A stretch of 22,176 nucleotides of DNA from DAIUCA01 sp964613675 (GCA_964613675.1 CAZTIH010000033.1:1-22176); one strand, 5' to 3'; positions 5,878 through 14,146 are shown, numbered from the stretch's first letter. Notes: generated by a model from the letters alone, not told the origin. Translations and numbers: made by a program.

Positions 5878-8034
5878 TTAACCGTTTAATTCGATTCGTC
5901 CAGTCGGATCGACCTGACCCACCTGACCAATAATCGCCGCCGGATAGCCCACGGCATTCAGCAACGCGACACAGTGCAACGCCTGTTTGACGGGCATCGC
6001 AAATAACAAACCTCCCTGAGTTTGGGGATCGAAGAGCAGGTGAAAACGCGGATTTTGGGGCGCTTTATCGCCATATAACGCTCGGTTGTCGGCGTACAAG
6101 CTGCTGCGTACCCCCGCCAGCGTCAATTCGTCCGCTCCCGGCAATACGGGAATCGCATTGAGGTGAATAGAACAGTTCATGTGAGCGGCGCGCGTCATTT
6201 CTTGGAGATGCCCGAAGAGACCAAATCCCGAAACATCCGTACACGCATTTACCCCCAGTTCACCGCCAATAAAAACGGCCTCTGCATTGCTGTGGCGCAG
6301 ATGGGTCATAAGCGGTTTTAACCACTCGCCCCGCAATTTTCGGCGCATTCGGGCCGCTAGCAACACGCCCGTCCCCAGGGGTTTGGTTAAAATCAGTGCA
6401 TCATCGGGTTGGAGCCCGTTTTTGCGCCACAAATTGAGTGCGGGCGTTCCCACAACCGTGATCCCAATCCACGGCGTTTCGCCCTGTGCGGTGTGGCCCC
6501 CAACGAGATTGGCGCCCACCTCCTGCAATGCCGTCGTGATGCCCGTCAACACTTGGGTTAAGTCCTGGGCCATCTTTTGGGTTCCCCCGACGGGCCATTG
6601 AACGAGGGCCAATCCCGAATGTGGCGCACCCCCCATCGCGTACAGGTCGTTGAGCGCATGACGGGTCGCTAGGGCACCGAACTCAAAGGGATCGTTGAGG
6701 GGATCGGTAAAGCCATCGGCTGTTACCAGCAGCTCTCGTCCCGCCACGCTAATCCGCGCACTGTCATCGGCACTCAGCGTGTCTGGAAATTCCGCCATCA
6801 CCGTCCGTAACAAGTTCGCGGAATGTTTAGAGCCACAGCCTCGGCAGGGCATAGTCACTTCGGGCATCGGCGGTAAAATTTTGAATTTACGCATGAATTT
6901 GTGGTCGATGTGGTTTTTCCAACGCCACACCCACGCCCCCGACAGACTCACATTGCCCCAACTCATCACCGCCTGTCGGTCGCCCGTGCTCAGGAGACAC
7001 AAAAACCGCGTTTGCGGACGGTAACGCTGCAATCGGGTCGGCGAGGTTCCCGCGATCCACGCCAAGGCTGCCTGCCGCAGATTGTTTGCCAAAATCGGCC
7101 CCTGACGCACCGCAAACACGCCCGCTTTGGGACGAGGCGTGGGTAGGGCAGCGATGTCACCACTCGCAAAAACGAACGGATGACTGAGGCTGCGTAAGGT
7201 CGTGTCCACCTGTACAAATCCCTTTTCATCCACCGCTAAACCGCTTTCCGCCACCCAGCTCGCCGCCTGCGCACCAGTGGCCATAATGGCGTGTTCGACG
7301 GGTAGAACGCTGCCATCGTCCAAAATCAGTTGACCGATGCGCATCATGCGGACGCGACATTTGAAGTGACAGTGAACGTTAAGCCGTTCGAGATGCCCTT
7401 TCATCCGCCGCACAACGCTTGGGGCATGGCCCGGGAGCAGTTCGTCACCCACCAGATGCACCGCGAGATCGCGCGTTAACCGTCCGTCGCTCTGCAATAG
7501 CGCCTGTAGCCGATGACTTGCCGCCAAAGCTACTTCAACGCCCCCCGCCCCCGCGCCAATCACGGCAAGATGGCTCACCCCCTGACGGGCCAGCACCAGC
7601 CGTTGGATTTCCTGCCAACCCGTTAAAAACGTCTGGATGGGTTTAATGGGCAACATGAGTTCGGGGGCACCGTGGACGCTGGGAGTGGGCGTCGAACCGA
7701 TGTCGAGGGATAGCAAATCAAAGGGAATCGCGGGCCGCTCTTCGCAGTTCACGACTTGGTTAACGAGATCAAGTCCCGTCACGGTTTCCACGATGAGCCG
7801 CGCATTAGCCATGTGGGCGAGGGGTTCGAGGTCGATGTGAACGTCGTCAAATTGATAATGACCCGCAATCAACCCCGGCAACATGCCCGAATACGGTGCA
7901 TTGACCTCCCGTGTAATGAGCGTGACGCGCAGCCCCGGGATCGGCTGTTTGGCCAAATTCATCAAGACAAACAAATGACTATGGCCGCCGCCAACTAAAA
8001 CTAAGTCACATATCACCGAGTGTTGTGTTTTCAC
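5878..8034 (-). CDS. selD: Fused FAD/NAD(P) oxidoreductase - selenophosphate synthetase (SelD)
   Basis: A two-domain protein of 718 residues. Residues 1-385 are a type II NADH dehydrogenase-like flavoprotein: the FAD site LVLVGGGHSH (11-20), the second Rossmann motif VIGAGAGGVEVAL (158-170), and VFASGDIAAL for flavin binding (288-297). Residues about 390-718 are selenide, water dikinase, which makes selenophosphate from selenide and ATP. Its catalytic pair is Cys400 and Lys403 in CRGCGSK, with ADDSAR (423-424 DD), the TADGFTDPLND loop, NDLYAMGG, GGHTAQGE, TKPLGTG and TDVSGFGLFGHL also conserved. The catalytic residue is Cys, not selenocysteine. The start is GTG 8032-8034 with GGAG eight bases upstream; it lies inside a perfect inverted repeat. 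No selenium-using gene is visible nearby. The same fusion exists in other bacteria; its electron chemistry is not settled. Confidence 0.93.
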   Translation of the reverse strand: MKTQHSVICDLVLVGGGHSHLFVLMNLAKQPIPGLRVTLITREVNAPYSGMLPGLIAGHYQFDDVHIDLEPLAHMANARLIVETVTGLDLVNQVVNCEERPAIPFDLLSLDIGSTPTPSVHGAPELMLPIKPIQTFLTGWQEIQRLVLARQGVSHLAVIGAGAGGVEVALAASHRLQALLQSDGRLTRDLAVHLVGDELLPGHAPSVVRRMKGHLERLNVHCHFKCRVRMMRIGQLILDDGSVLPVEHAIMATGAQAASWVAESGLAVDEKGFVQVDTTLRSLSHPFVFASGDIAALPTPRPKAGVFAVRQGPILANNLRQAALAWIAGTSPTRLQRYRPQTRFLCLLSTGDRQAVMSWGNVSLSGAWVWRWKNHIDHKFMRKFKILPPMPEVTMPCRGCGSKHSANLLRTVMAEFPDTLSADDSARISVAGRELLVTADGFTDPLNDPFEFGALATRHALNDLYAMGGAPHSGLALVQWPVGGTQKMAQDLTQVLTGITTALQEVGANLVGGHTAQGETPWIGITVVGTPALNLWRKNGLQPDDALILTKPLGTGVLLAARMRRKLRGEWLKPLMTHLRHSNAEAVFIGGELGVNACTDVSGFGLFGHLQEMTRAAHMNCSIHLNAIPVLPGADELTLAGVRSSLYADNRALYGDKAPQNPRFHLLFDPQTQGGLLFAMPVKQALHCVALLNAVGYPAAIIGQVGQVDPTGRIELNG

Positions 8035-8038
8035 AACA
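8021..8038. repeat. Perfect inverted repeat over the selD start codon
   Basis: TGTTGTG (8021-8027) and CACAACA (8032-8038) are exact 7-base complements separated by TTTT. On the mRNA the GTG start codon of selD would be paired within this stem, and the GGAG ribosome site (8046-8043) sits just outside it. It could be a translation-damping hairpin, a protein-binding palindrome, or chance. Confidence 0.6.
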
Positions 8039-8157
8039 ATGACTCCACGCTGTTGTTTTATTGATTGTGCGCTGAGATTGCCTGAGCGACTAGTCTTGTG
8101 GAATAGCTCTTGCGGGAAATATCTCCCTTATGCCGTCGAAAGAATTTTTTGTACGCC

Positions 8158-8838
8158 TCAAGTTTCTAAGCGACCGTCGCGCAATTGCCACACACGGTCG
8201 AGTTTTTGGGCCAACTGCGGGTCGTGGGTCACGATGATGAGGCTCGTATTACGGCTTCGGTTGAGGGCCAATAACGCATCAAAGACCCGTTGCGCCGTCA
8301 CGCCATCCAGATTGCCCGTGGGTTCATCAGCAAGTACACAGCGCGGTTCCCCAATCAGCGCCCGTACCACCGCCACCCGCTGGCGTTCCCCCCCCGACAG
8401 TTCGCTGGGTTTGTGATGTAACCGATCTGCTAACGCCACCTCCTCCAACAGGGCCGTCGCCGTTTCTCGGGCTAGCGCAGGGCGAACGCCGCGCAATAAC
8501 AACGGCATCGCCGCATTTTCGAGGGCCGTAAATTCGGGTAACAAATGGTGGAATTGGTAAATAAATCCGAGATGTTGGTTACGCCAACGACTGCGTTGTG
8601 CTTCGGTAAAAGTTCCGAGTGCCCGCCCCGCCACCACAATATCGCCTTGGGTGGGGTGATCGAGGCCGCCCAACAGATGTAATAGCGTGCTTTTGCCCAC
8701 CCCCGAACGCCCAATAATCGCAATCCGTTCTCCAGCATTGACCGTAAAATTGAGGTCTTCAAACAGCGTGACCTTCTGCACACCCTCATCGAAAACTTTG
8801 GTGAGATTGCGGGCCTGTAAAACCACTGCTTCATTCAT
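8158..8838 (-). CDS. lolD: Lipoprotein-releasing ABC transporter ATP-binding protein LolD
   Basis: The cytoplasmic ATPase, 226 residues, of the complex that extracts outer-membrane lipoproteins from the inner membrane and passes them to LolA. Visible are Walker A GRSGVGKST (43-51), the Q-loop region FIYQFHHLLPEFTALEN (the FHHLLPEF stretch is characteristic of LolD), the signature LSGGERQR, Walker B CVLADEPTGNLD and the switch histidine in IVTHD. The ATG overlaps the last 8 bases of lolC, so the two are translationally coupled. The 123 bases between its stop and selD contain no clear terminator. Confidence 0.95.
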   Translation of the reverse strand: MNEAVVLQARNLTKVFDEGVQKVTLFEDLNFTVNAGERIAIIGRSGVGKSTLLHLLGGLDHPTQGDIVVAGRALGTFTEAQRSRWRNQHLGFIYQFHHLLPEFTALENAAMPLLLRGVRPALARETATALLEEVALADRLHHKPSELSGGERQRVAVVRALIGEPRCVLADEPTGNLDGVTAQRVFDALLALNRSRNTSLIIVTHDPQLAQKLDRVWQLRDGRLET

Positions 8839-10078
8839 AGCGAAGGGCCTGTGCGGGTTGAGTTGCGGCGGCGCGATAGGCGGGATAAAGCGTCGCTAAA
8901 GTGGCTAACCCAAACGAAGTCAGTGCAATGACATACACATCGCTCATCAACACTTGGCTGGGCAAATCGCTGATGAGATACACATCCGGCGCTAAAAACT
9001 TGAATCCTAAAGCGGTTTCTACCGCCCCCACGACCTGTCCCACGTTGAGGGCCAAACTCACCCCCCCAATCACGCCTAAAATCGTTCCCATCAACCCAAT
9101 AGCGACCCCCTGAACCACGAAAATTAGCAGGATGAGGCGGGGACTCGCGCCTAAAGTGCGCAAAATCGCGATGTCGGCCTGTTTGTCGGTCACGACCATT
9201 ACCAATGTCGATACCAAATTGAAGGCGGCCACCGCCACAATCAGCGTCAAAATTACGAACATGGCGGTTTTTTCGATCTGCACAGCGCGAAAAAAATTGG
9301 CGTGTTCTTGCGTCCAGTTGCGGACAAAATAGCCATCAGGGGGCAACGTTTTTTGAACCGCGAGAGCCAAGCGCGGCGCATCTAGGGGATCGGCAAATCG
9401 CAGTCGTAGGCCCGTCGCACCGTTAATGCGGAACAGTGCCTGGGCATCGTTTAGGTGGGTGAAGGCAAATTGGCGGTCGTATTGGAACATCCCCGAATGA
9501 AAGATCCCAATGACCGTAAAACGACGAAAACGGGGTTCAATTCCCAGCGGCGTGACGGCGGGTTGCGGGGTAATGACGGTAATGCTGTCCCCCATCACTG
9601 CACCGATGTGTTCGGCTAATGCGCTCCCTATAATCAATCCAAACTCACCGGCCTTCAAATGGGCGAGTTCACCCTTGACCAGTTGGGCGTCGATTTCCGA
9701 AACCGCAACTTCATCCTCGGGCAAAATTCCCTGAATGACCGCACCACTCACACGTCCCCCTCGACTGACCATGCCCTCCGCGTAAACAAAGGGGGCACTG
9801 GCTTCGACCTGGGGGTGTTCGCGCACGATGGCTTGTAAGGTTGGCCAGTCGGCGAGGGGTTCGCGAATGCCGACAATCGACGCATGGGCCGTGACATGCA
9901 GGATGCGACTGCGAATCTCCTGTTGAAACCCGTTCATCACCGACAGCACCGTGATGAGGGCCGTAATGCCAAGAGCCATCCCAATCATCGAACTCAATGA
10001 AATGAAGGAAATAAAGTGGTTACGGCGTTTTGCACGGGTGTAACGCCAGCCGATGTACACCGCGAGTGGATAAAACAT
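8831..10078 (-). CDS. lolC: Lipoprotein-releasing system transmembrane protein LolC/LolE
   Basis: The inner-membrane subunit of the lipoprotein release complex, 415 residues. It has the usual four-helix layout: TM1 about residues 25-53, a large periplasmic domain of about 200 residues containing GIFHSGMFQYDRQFAF, then TM2 (MFVILTLIVAVAAFNLVS), TM3 (about 315-345) and TM4 near the C terminus (SFGLATLATLYPAYRAA). The segment VSTLVMVVTDKQADIAILRTLGA is the cytoplasmic coupling region of the family. Only one such subunit gene is present beside lolD, so the complex may be a homodimer (LolCD only) unless lolE lies elsewhere. The start ATG 10076-10078 has GGA seven bases upstream; 16 extra upstream residues in frame lack family support. 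Confidence 0.93.
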   Translation of the reverse strand: MFYPLAVYIGWRYTRAKRRNHFISFISLSSMIGMALGITALITVLSVMNGFQQEIRSRILHVTAHASIVGIREPLADWPTLQAIVREHPQVEASAPFVYAEGMVSRGGRVSGAVIQGILPEDEVAVSEIDAQLVKGELAHLKAGEFGLIIGSALAEHIGAVMGDSITVITPQPAVTPLGIEPRFRRFTVIGIFHSGMFQYDRQFAFTHLNDAQALFRINGATGLRLRFADPLDAPRLALAVQKTLPPDGYFVRNWTQEHANFFRAVQIEKTAMFVILTLIVAVAAFNLVSTLVMVVTDKQADIAILRTLGASPRLILLIFVVQGVAIGLMGTILGVIGGVSLALNVGQVVGAVETALGFKFLAPDVYLISDLPSQVLMSDVYVIALTSFGLATLATLYPAYRAAATQPAQALRYE

Positions 10079-10139
10079 AGGATTTTCCGTTAGAGCCAAA
10101 GGAAACAGGGGCGTATGCAGCCCCATTGCGAACGCAAAG

Positions 10140-10838
10140 TTAGCGTGCGAATTGATAGAAGGTCGCTAATGCCGTCCGAGGATCGGGCGATTGCGCAATG
10201 GGTCGTCCAACCACGAGATAATGTGCTCCCGCCGCCCGTGCCTCCGTAGGCGTAACGATACGTTGTTGATCGTCGGCGGGGCTGTCGGGCAGCCGAATTC
10301 CCGGTGTGACCCGTAAAAATGCGTCCCCGAGGGTGTCGCGCAAGTGGGATGCTTCCCGCGCAGAACACACAACGCCGTCCAACTGGGCCTGTTGCGCAAG
10401 GGTCGCCAGGCGCAATACCTGGTTTTCCACCGTATCCGATAGTCCAACGGCCCGAAGATCGGCATCGCGCAGACTCGTCAGCACCGTCACGGCTACTAAA
10501 TGCGGACGTCGTTGAAAGGGAACGAGGGCAGCGCGTGCAGCTTCCATCATGGCAATACCGCCTAGAGCGTGAACATTCACCATCCACACCCCCAACTGCG
10601 CCGCGACCGTCACCGCTTTGGCGACCGTATTGGGGATGTCGTGAAATTTGAGATCGAGAAACACTTCAAAGCCCTGGCGTTGTACCGTTTCGATGAACGC
10701 AGGCCCCGTCGCCGTAAACAGTTCTTTGCCCACCTTCAAGCGACATAGGGTCGGATCGAGTTGATCGACGAGGGCGTGGGCGCGGGTAATGTCCGAAAAA
10801 TCGAGCGCCACAATGAGGGGGGAATGACAGGTGGGCAT
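10140..10838 (-). CDS. pyrF: Orotidine 5'-phosphate decarboxylase
   Basis: The final enzyme of UMP synthesis, converting OMP to UMP with release of CO2; 232 residues, a TIM barrel. The catalytic array is Asp62, Lys64 and Asp67 in [11 protein letters not shown]. Other family marks are VALDFSD at the first strand, [36 protein letters not shown] and [14 protein letters not shown], which binds the phosphate. The start is ATG 10836-10838; the open frame continues 25 codons upstream but that part is unlike PyrF. No good ribosome site precedes the ATG. The gene leads the long minus-strand run and is 61 bases from lolC; the cytochrome c4 terminator upstream separates it from that gene. Confidence 0.95.
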   Translation of the reverse strand: MPTCHSPLIVALDFSDITRAHALVDQLDPTLCRLKVGKELFTATGPAFIETVQRQGFEVFLDLKFHDIPNTVAKAVTVAAQLGVWMVNVHALGGIAMMEAARAALVPFQRRPHLVAVTVLTSLRDADLRAVGLSDTVENQVLRLATLAQQAQLDGVVCSAREASHLRDTLGDAFLRVTPGIRLPDSPADDQQRIVTPTEARAAGAHYLVVGRPIAQSPDPRTALATFYQFAR

Positions 10839-10913
10839 GGCGAGGTCAATCAGAAAGGAGCGAAGGGATAGCGTTGCAGAGGGCGGGGAGGGTGACAATA
10901 GTGCGTGACCCAC

Positions 10914-10939
10914 AAAAAAACCCCGCCAGTGAGACGGGG
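10914..10939 (-). terminator. Rho-independent terminator after cytochrome c4 gene
   Basis: Read on the minus strand, CCCCG (10939-10935) and CGGGG (10925-10921) form a five-pair GC stem with a 9-base loop, followed at once by seven T (10920-10914). It lies 28 bases past the cytochrome c4 stop and points away from that gene. Confidence 0.85.
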
Positions 10940-10967
10940 CCTTAGAGAATACGCGTTGAGGGAAAAC

Positions 10968-11648
10968 TTAGCGGGTGGCTTGCACTTCTGTGGGACGTAA
11001 TCCTTGGATGTAAGACGCCACCGCTTGGATTTGCTCGTCCGTCAGGCGCACAGCAATCGAACGCATCATGCGACCCGGATCATTCGCCCGATGGCCCGCA
11101 CGGAAATTTTGGAGTTGTAAGACGGTGTACTCCGCATGTTGACCCGCTAAGTTGGGGAAAATGGCTTCAGCGTTGCCCGTACCGTTGGGGCCGTGACAGC
11201 CGCTACAGGCCGCAATCCCACGGGTTAAATCGCCCCCGCGATACAACGCTTCACCCATCGCGACGAGTTCGGGAGCGGCCCCTTTACTGCGCTGCGTGGT
11301 TTGGGTGGTGTAGAACGCGGCTAAATCCGCAATATCTTGATCGCTCAAGCCCACCGCTTGGCCAGCCATCAGTACGTTATTGCGAACCACTGCGCCTTCT
11401 TCGCCTTTCGCTCCGCTGCGGAAATTATGCAATTGCTTGTTGATGTACTTGGCATGTTGACCGGCAATCGTAGGCCATTCGGGGTTGGCGAGGCTGTTGC
11501 CATCCATCCCGTGACAGGCGGAACAGACCATAGCTTTTTGTTGCCCGGCCGTAGCATCTCCTACGATAGCGTCTCCACTGACGGGATCGGCGGCCCACAA
11601 AGGCGTGGCGAAGAGAGCGACGGTTAGGGTAAACAGGGTGGTTTTCAT
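10968..11648 (-). CDS. Cytochrome c4, periplasmic di-heme cytochrome
   Basis: A 226-residue exported di-heme electron carrier that passes electrons from the bc1 complex or other donors to terminal oxidases. It has a clear signal peptide (MKTTLFTLTVALFATPLWAA, cleavage after about residue 20). Two homologous class I cytochrome domains follow, with heme motifs CSACH (Cys42, Cys45, His46) and CSGCH (Cys148, Cys151, His152). Each has an axial methionine candidate: NVLMAGQAVGL in the first, GRMMRSIAVRL in the second. The start ATG has AGGGAG eight bases upstream. Divergent placement against engB, only 32 bases apart, is the arrangement known from Pseudomonas and relatives. It carries its own terminator and is probably monocistronic. 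Confidence 0.94.
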   Translation of the reverse strand: MKTTLFTLTVALFATPLWAADPVSGDAIVGDATAGQQKAMVCSACHGMDGNSLANPEWPTIAGQHAKYINKQLHNFRSGAKGEEGAVVRNNVLMAGQAVGLSDQDIADLAAFYTTQTTQRSKGAAPELVAMGEALYRGGDLTRGIAACSGCHGPNGTGNAEAIFPNLAGQHAEYTVLQLQNFRAGHRANDPGRMMRSIAVRLTDEQIQAVASYIQGLRPTEVQATR

Positions 11649-11680
11649 TGAGATGACTCCCTAGTTGGATGTGTAAGTGA

Positions 11681-12271
11681 ATGAATTATCAGGCTACGCG
11701 CTTCGTCATGGGAGCCCATGAACTGCGGCAACTCCCTCTGGATATTGAACGAGAAATCGCTTTTGCGGGACGTTCTAACGTGGGCAAATCCAGTGCCCTT
11801 AACGCCATCACCCAACAGCGCAGCTTGGCGCGTACCAGCAAAACGCCGGGACGAACTCAGCAAATCAATGTGTTTGAAGTGGCGAAAGGTCATTGTTTGA
11901 TCGATTTACCCGGCTATGGCTACGCAAAAGTACCCGAGGCGTTACAACGTCATTGGCGGACGACGCTGGCGAATTATTTTAACCAGCGTCTAGCTTTACG
12001 GGGACTTTTTTTATTAGTTGACTGTCGCCAGCTGATCACACCGCGTGATCGACAAATGCTCGATTACTGTCAACATCGACGGTTAAAAGTGCATTTACTT
12101 GTAACAAAAGCCGATAAATTGAGTCGTGGGGCGGCCCAAAACGCTTTATTACAAGTGCAACGCGACTGCCCTTTTGCCAGTGCCCAATTGTTTTCCGCGC
12201 TTGAAAAATCGGGCGTGGATGACGCAAGGGCAAAGCTCGACGAGTGGTTTGCTCTTCAGGAAGATGCCTGA
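11681..12271 (+). CDS. engB: Ribosome biogenesis GTPase EngB (YihA/YsxC)
   Basis: An essential small GTPase of 196 residues involved in assembly of the 50S subunit. All G motifs are visible: G1 GRSNVGKSS (30-38), G2 with TSKTPGRTQ, G3 DLPGYGYAKVP, G4 TKADK and G5 SALEKSGV. The N terminus NYQATRFVMGAHELRQLP matches the family's usual beginning, supporting the ATG at 11681, though only a weak GTAAG precedes it. It is divergent from cytochrome c4, and its last 16 bases overlap the end of the flavin reductase gene on the other strand. No terminator follows. Confidence 0.95.
   Translation: MNYQATRFVMGAHELRQLPLDIEREIAFAGRSNVGKSSALNAITQQRSLARTSKTPGRTQQINVFEVAKGHCLIDLPGYGYAKVPEALQRHWRTTLANYFNQRLALRGLFLLVDCRQLITPRDRQMLDYCQHRRLKVHLLVTKADKLSRGAAQNALLQVQRDCPFASAQLFSALEKSGVDDARAKLDEWFALQEDA
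11685..11690 (-). promoter_or_regulatory. Candidate -10 box of cytochrome c4 gene inside engB
   Basis: Minus-strand GATAAT matches TATAAT at five of six bases and would place the transcript start near 11678, about 30 bases before the cytochrome ATG. No good -35 is seen 16-18 bases further upstream. If correct, the promoter lies within the first codons of engB. Confidence 0.3.
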
Positions 12272-12747
12272 AAACAGCCATAACGACGTTGGTAATAAAG
12301 CAAGGGTTGACCCGTCCCCGGGAGCACAAGATTAACGCGACCAATAAAAATTCGATGGCTGCCTACATCCATGAACTGTTCGATCGTGCAATCAAAGCGG
12401 GCCAAGGCTTCTACCAGACTCGGCGAACCACTGGGCAAGGGCATCCACGGGTTACATGCAAAGGGGTCGGGATAGTCTTGTGCTCGATACCCCGCAAATA
12501 AATCTGAAATAAACGCTGCGTCTTGATCCAGGACATTGACAGCAAAGCATTGATTTTCCGAGATAATGTCGGCTGCATTGCTTTTGCGGTTGATGCACAC
12601 CAATAACAACGGGGGATCGGCGGAAACCGAAGTCATCGCACTCACCGTCAACCCCGTTTTGCCGGCCACGCCATCGCTGGTCACCACAGTGACGCTTTGG
12701 GCTAAATTGGCCATCGTGTCGAGAAATAGTTGGCGTAACTCGCTCAT
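12256..12747 (-). CDS. Flavin reductase family protein (HpaC-like flavoprotein)
   Basis: A 163-residue protein of the flavin reductase-like, FMN-binding split-barrel family. Such proteins reduce FMN or FAD with NAD(P)H, usually to feed a partner monooxygenase. Family features are VTVVTSDG near the N terminus, GLTVSAMTSVSADPPLLLVCINRKS (the flavin-binding strand-loop), FAVNVLDQD and the final IFIGRVNLV with PLLYYQRRYG. No monooxygenase gene is adjacent, so the electron acceptor is unknown. The start ATG has AAGG at a suitable distance. A candidate promoter lies just upstream (12785-12815). The 3' end overlaps engB by 16 bases. Confidence 0.88.
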   Translation of the reverse strand: MSELRQLFLDTMANLAQSVTVVTSDGVAGKTGLTVSAMTSVSADPPLLLVCINRKSNAADIISENQCFAVNVLDQDAAFISDLFAGYRAQDYPDPFACNPWMPLPSGSPSLVEALARFDCTIEQFMDVGSHRIFIGRVNLVLPGTGQPLLYYQRRYGCFQASS

Positions 12748-12784
12748 TTTGTTGGCCTTTATGGGTTTGAGAAATCAACGGGGG

Positions 12785-12815
12785 ATTTTAAGGATGCAAG
12801 GGTTTGCGTCGTCAA
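12785..12815 (-). promoter_or_regulatory. Candidate promoter of the flavin reductase gene
   Basis: On the minus strand, TTGACG (12815-12810) and TAAAAT (12790-12785) each match the sigma-70 consensus at five of six bases, separated by a slightly long 19-base spacer. The transcript would start near 12778, about 30 bases before the ATG. The -35 lies in the left arm of the dyad at 12808-12843. Confidence 0.4.
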
Positions 12816-12843
12816 TGGTTGGAGGGTGAAGCCCATCGACGAC
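12808..12843. repeat. Imperfect inverted repeat in the flavin reductase/astC intergenic region
   Basis: GTCGTC (12808-12813) pairs with GACGAC (12838-12843); after one mismatch, ATGG (12815-12818) pairs with CCAT (12833-12836). The region is the 169-base divergent gap between the two genes. The left arm covers the candidate -35 of the flavin reductase promoter, so it could be an operator. There is no T run on either side, so it is not an intrinsic terminator. Confidence 0.5.
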
Positions 12844-12916
12844 TATTCCAGAGATTACACCGTGACCGCAGATTGTTTACGCTTATCGCAACGCAAAATT
12901 TTTTCGGTAACTCGCT

Positions 12917-14146
12917 ATGACCACCGCTTTTCAAACGCCTGATGACTACATCCAGCAGGCCAAACGGTCTTTTTTCCCCAATTACGCCCAAAAACCTCTG
13001 GTATTGACTCACGGACGGGGCAGTCGCGTGTGGGACATGAGCGGGCGGGAGTTTATCGACTTTGGTACGGGCATTAGCGTGACCTCATTGGGTCATCAAG
13101 ATCCCGATCTTATGGCGGCTCTCGTCGCGCAAAGCCAACGCCTTTGGCATGTCAGCAATATCTATTACAGCCAACCCGCCATCGAACTGGCCCATGCCCT
13201 CGTCGAATCGTGTTGTGGGCAACGGGTGTTTTTCTGTAATTCCGGCGCCGAAGCCAATGAAGCGGCCATCAAGCTCGCCCGCAAATATGCCAGTCTCCAT
13301 CTCGATCCCCTTCAGCGCGACATAATCTCCTTTGAAGGGTCGTTCCACGGTCGTACCCTCGCCACGGTGACCGCCACCGCCCAACCTAAGTACCACGAAG
13401 GATTCGATCCCCTACCGGGGGGGTTTCATTACTGTCCTTACAACGACATCGACGCCCTCCGTCCGCGTCTCGCAGAAGGCACCACCTGCGCGGTCATCGT
13501 CGAACCCATTCAAGGTGAAGGGGGCGTATTACCCGCTCAACCGGGTTATCTCGCCGCCCTCCGTCAGCTCTGCACCGAGTTCAATGTGTTGCTCATCAGC
13601 GACGAAATTCAATGTGGGATGGGGCGAACCGGGCATTTTTGGGCCCACGCTTGGGCGGGTATCGAACCCGACATCGTGACGACGGCCAAGGCCCTCGGGG
13701 GGGGACTGCCCATCGGTGCGCTCCTCGCCAAGGAATCCATTGCGGCCGTCCTGCAACCGGGTACCCACGGCACGACATTTGGGGGCAATCCCGTAGCGTG
13801 TGCGGTGGCGTTAGCGGCGGTGCGTAAAATTAACCATCCCGAATTGCTCGCAAATGTCCGTCAACAAGGGGAAAAATTGCGGCAATTTCTCGTCGAAATC
13901 GGCGAGCGCCTTGGATTGTTCGCTGAGGTGCGTGGACAAGGTTTGATGTTAGGCGGGGTATTACAAGCCCCGTTTGCGAACCAAGCGCCCCGTTTCCTCG
14001 ATGCGTGTCTCGAAGAAGGTGTCCTTATTTTGCAGGCCGGCCCCAATGTCCTGCGGTTCCTGCCCCCCCTCAACCTAAACGACACCGACCTCGACGACGC
14101 CCTCCAGCGCATCACGCGGGGTTTTGAACGCGCCGTGCGTTCGTAG
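12917..14146 (+). CDS. astC: Succinylornithine / acetylornithine aminotransferase (AstC/ArgD)
   Basis: A class III PLP aminotransferase of 409 residues. The PLP lysine is Lys258 in TTAKALGGGLPIGA. NSGAEANEAAIKLAR, SFHGRTLATVTATAQPKYHEGF, EPIQGEGGV and SDEIQCGMGRTG (Asp229 binds the pyridine nitrogen) are the usual cofactor and substrate motifs. ArgD and AstC cannot be told apart by sequence alone, and the enzyme often does both jobs. The following astA and astD genes favour succinylornithine transamination in arginine catabolism. The start ATG 12917 has only a weak site upstream. An eight-base G run occurs within the codons for ALGGG. It is 14 bases from astA. Confidence 0.92.
   Translation: MTTAFQTPDDYIQQAKRSFFPNYAQKPLVLTHGRGSRVWDMSGREFIDFGTGISVTSLGHQDPDLMAALVAQSQRLWHVSNIYYSQPAIELAHALVESCCGQRVFFCNSGAEANEAAIKLARKYASLHLDPLQRDIISFEGSFHGRTLATVTATAQPKYHEGFDPLPGGFHYCPYNDIDALRPRLAEGTTCAVIVEPIQGEGGVLPAQPGYLAALRQLCTEFNVLLISDEIQCGMGRTGHFWAHAWAGIEPDIVTTAKALGGGLPIGALLAKESIAAVLQPGTHGTTFGGNPVACAVALAAVRKINHPELLANVRQQGEKLRQFLVEIGERLGLFAEVRGQGLMLGGVLQAPFANQAPRFLDACLEEGVLILQAGPNVLRFLPPLNLNDTDLDDALQRITRGFERAVRS

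Noticed and set aside
13085..13396. Minus-strand frames of 60-103 codons inside astC, astD and other GC-rich genes
   Set aside because: Each lies wholly inside a well-recognised gene on the other strand and shows no protein family or ribosome site.
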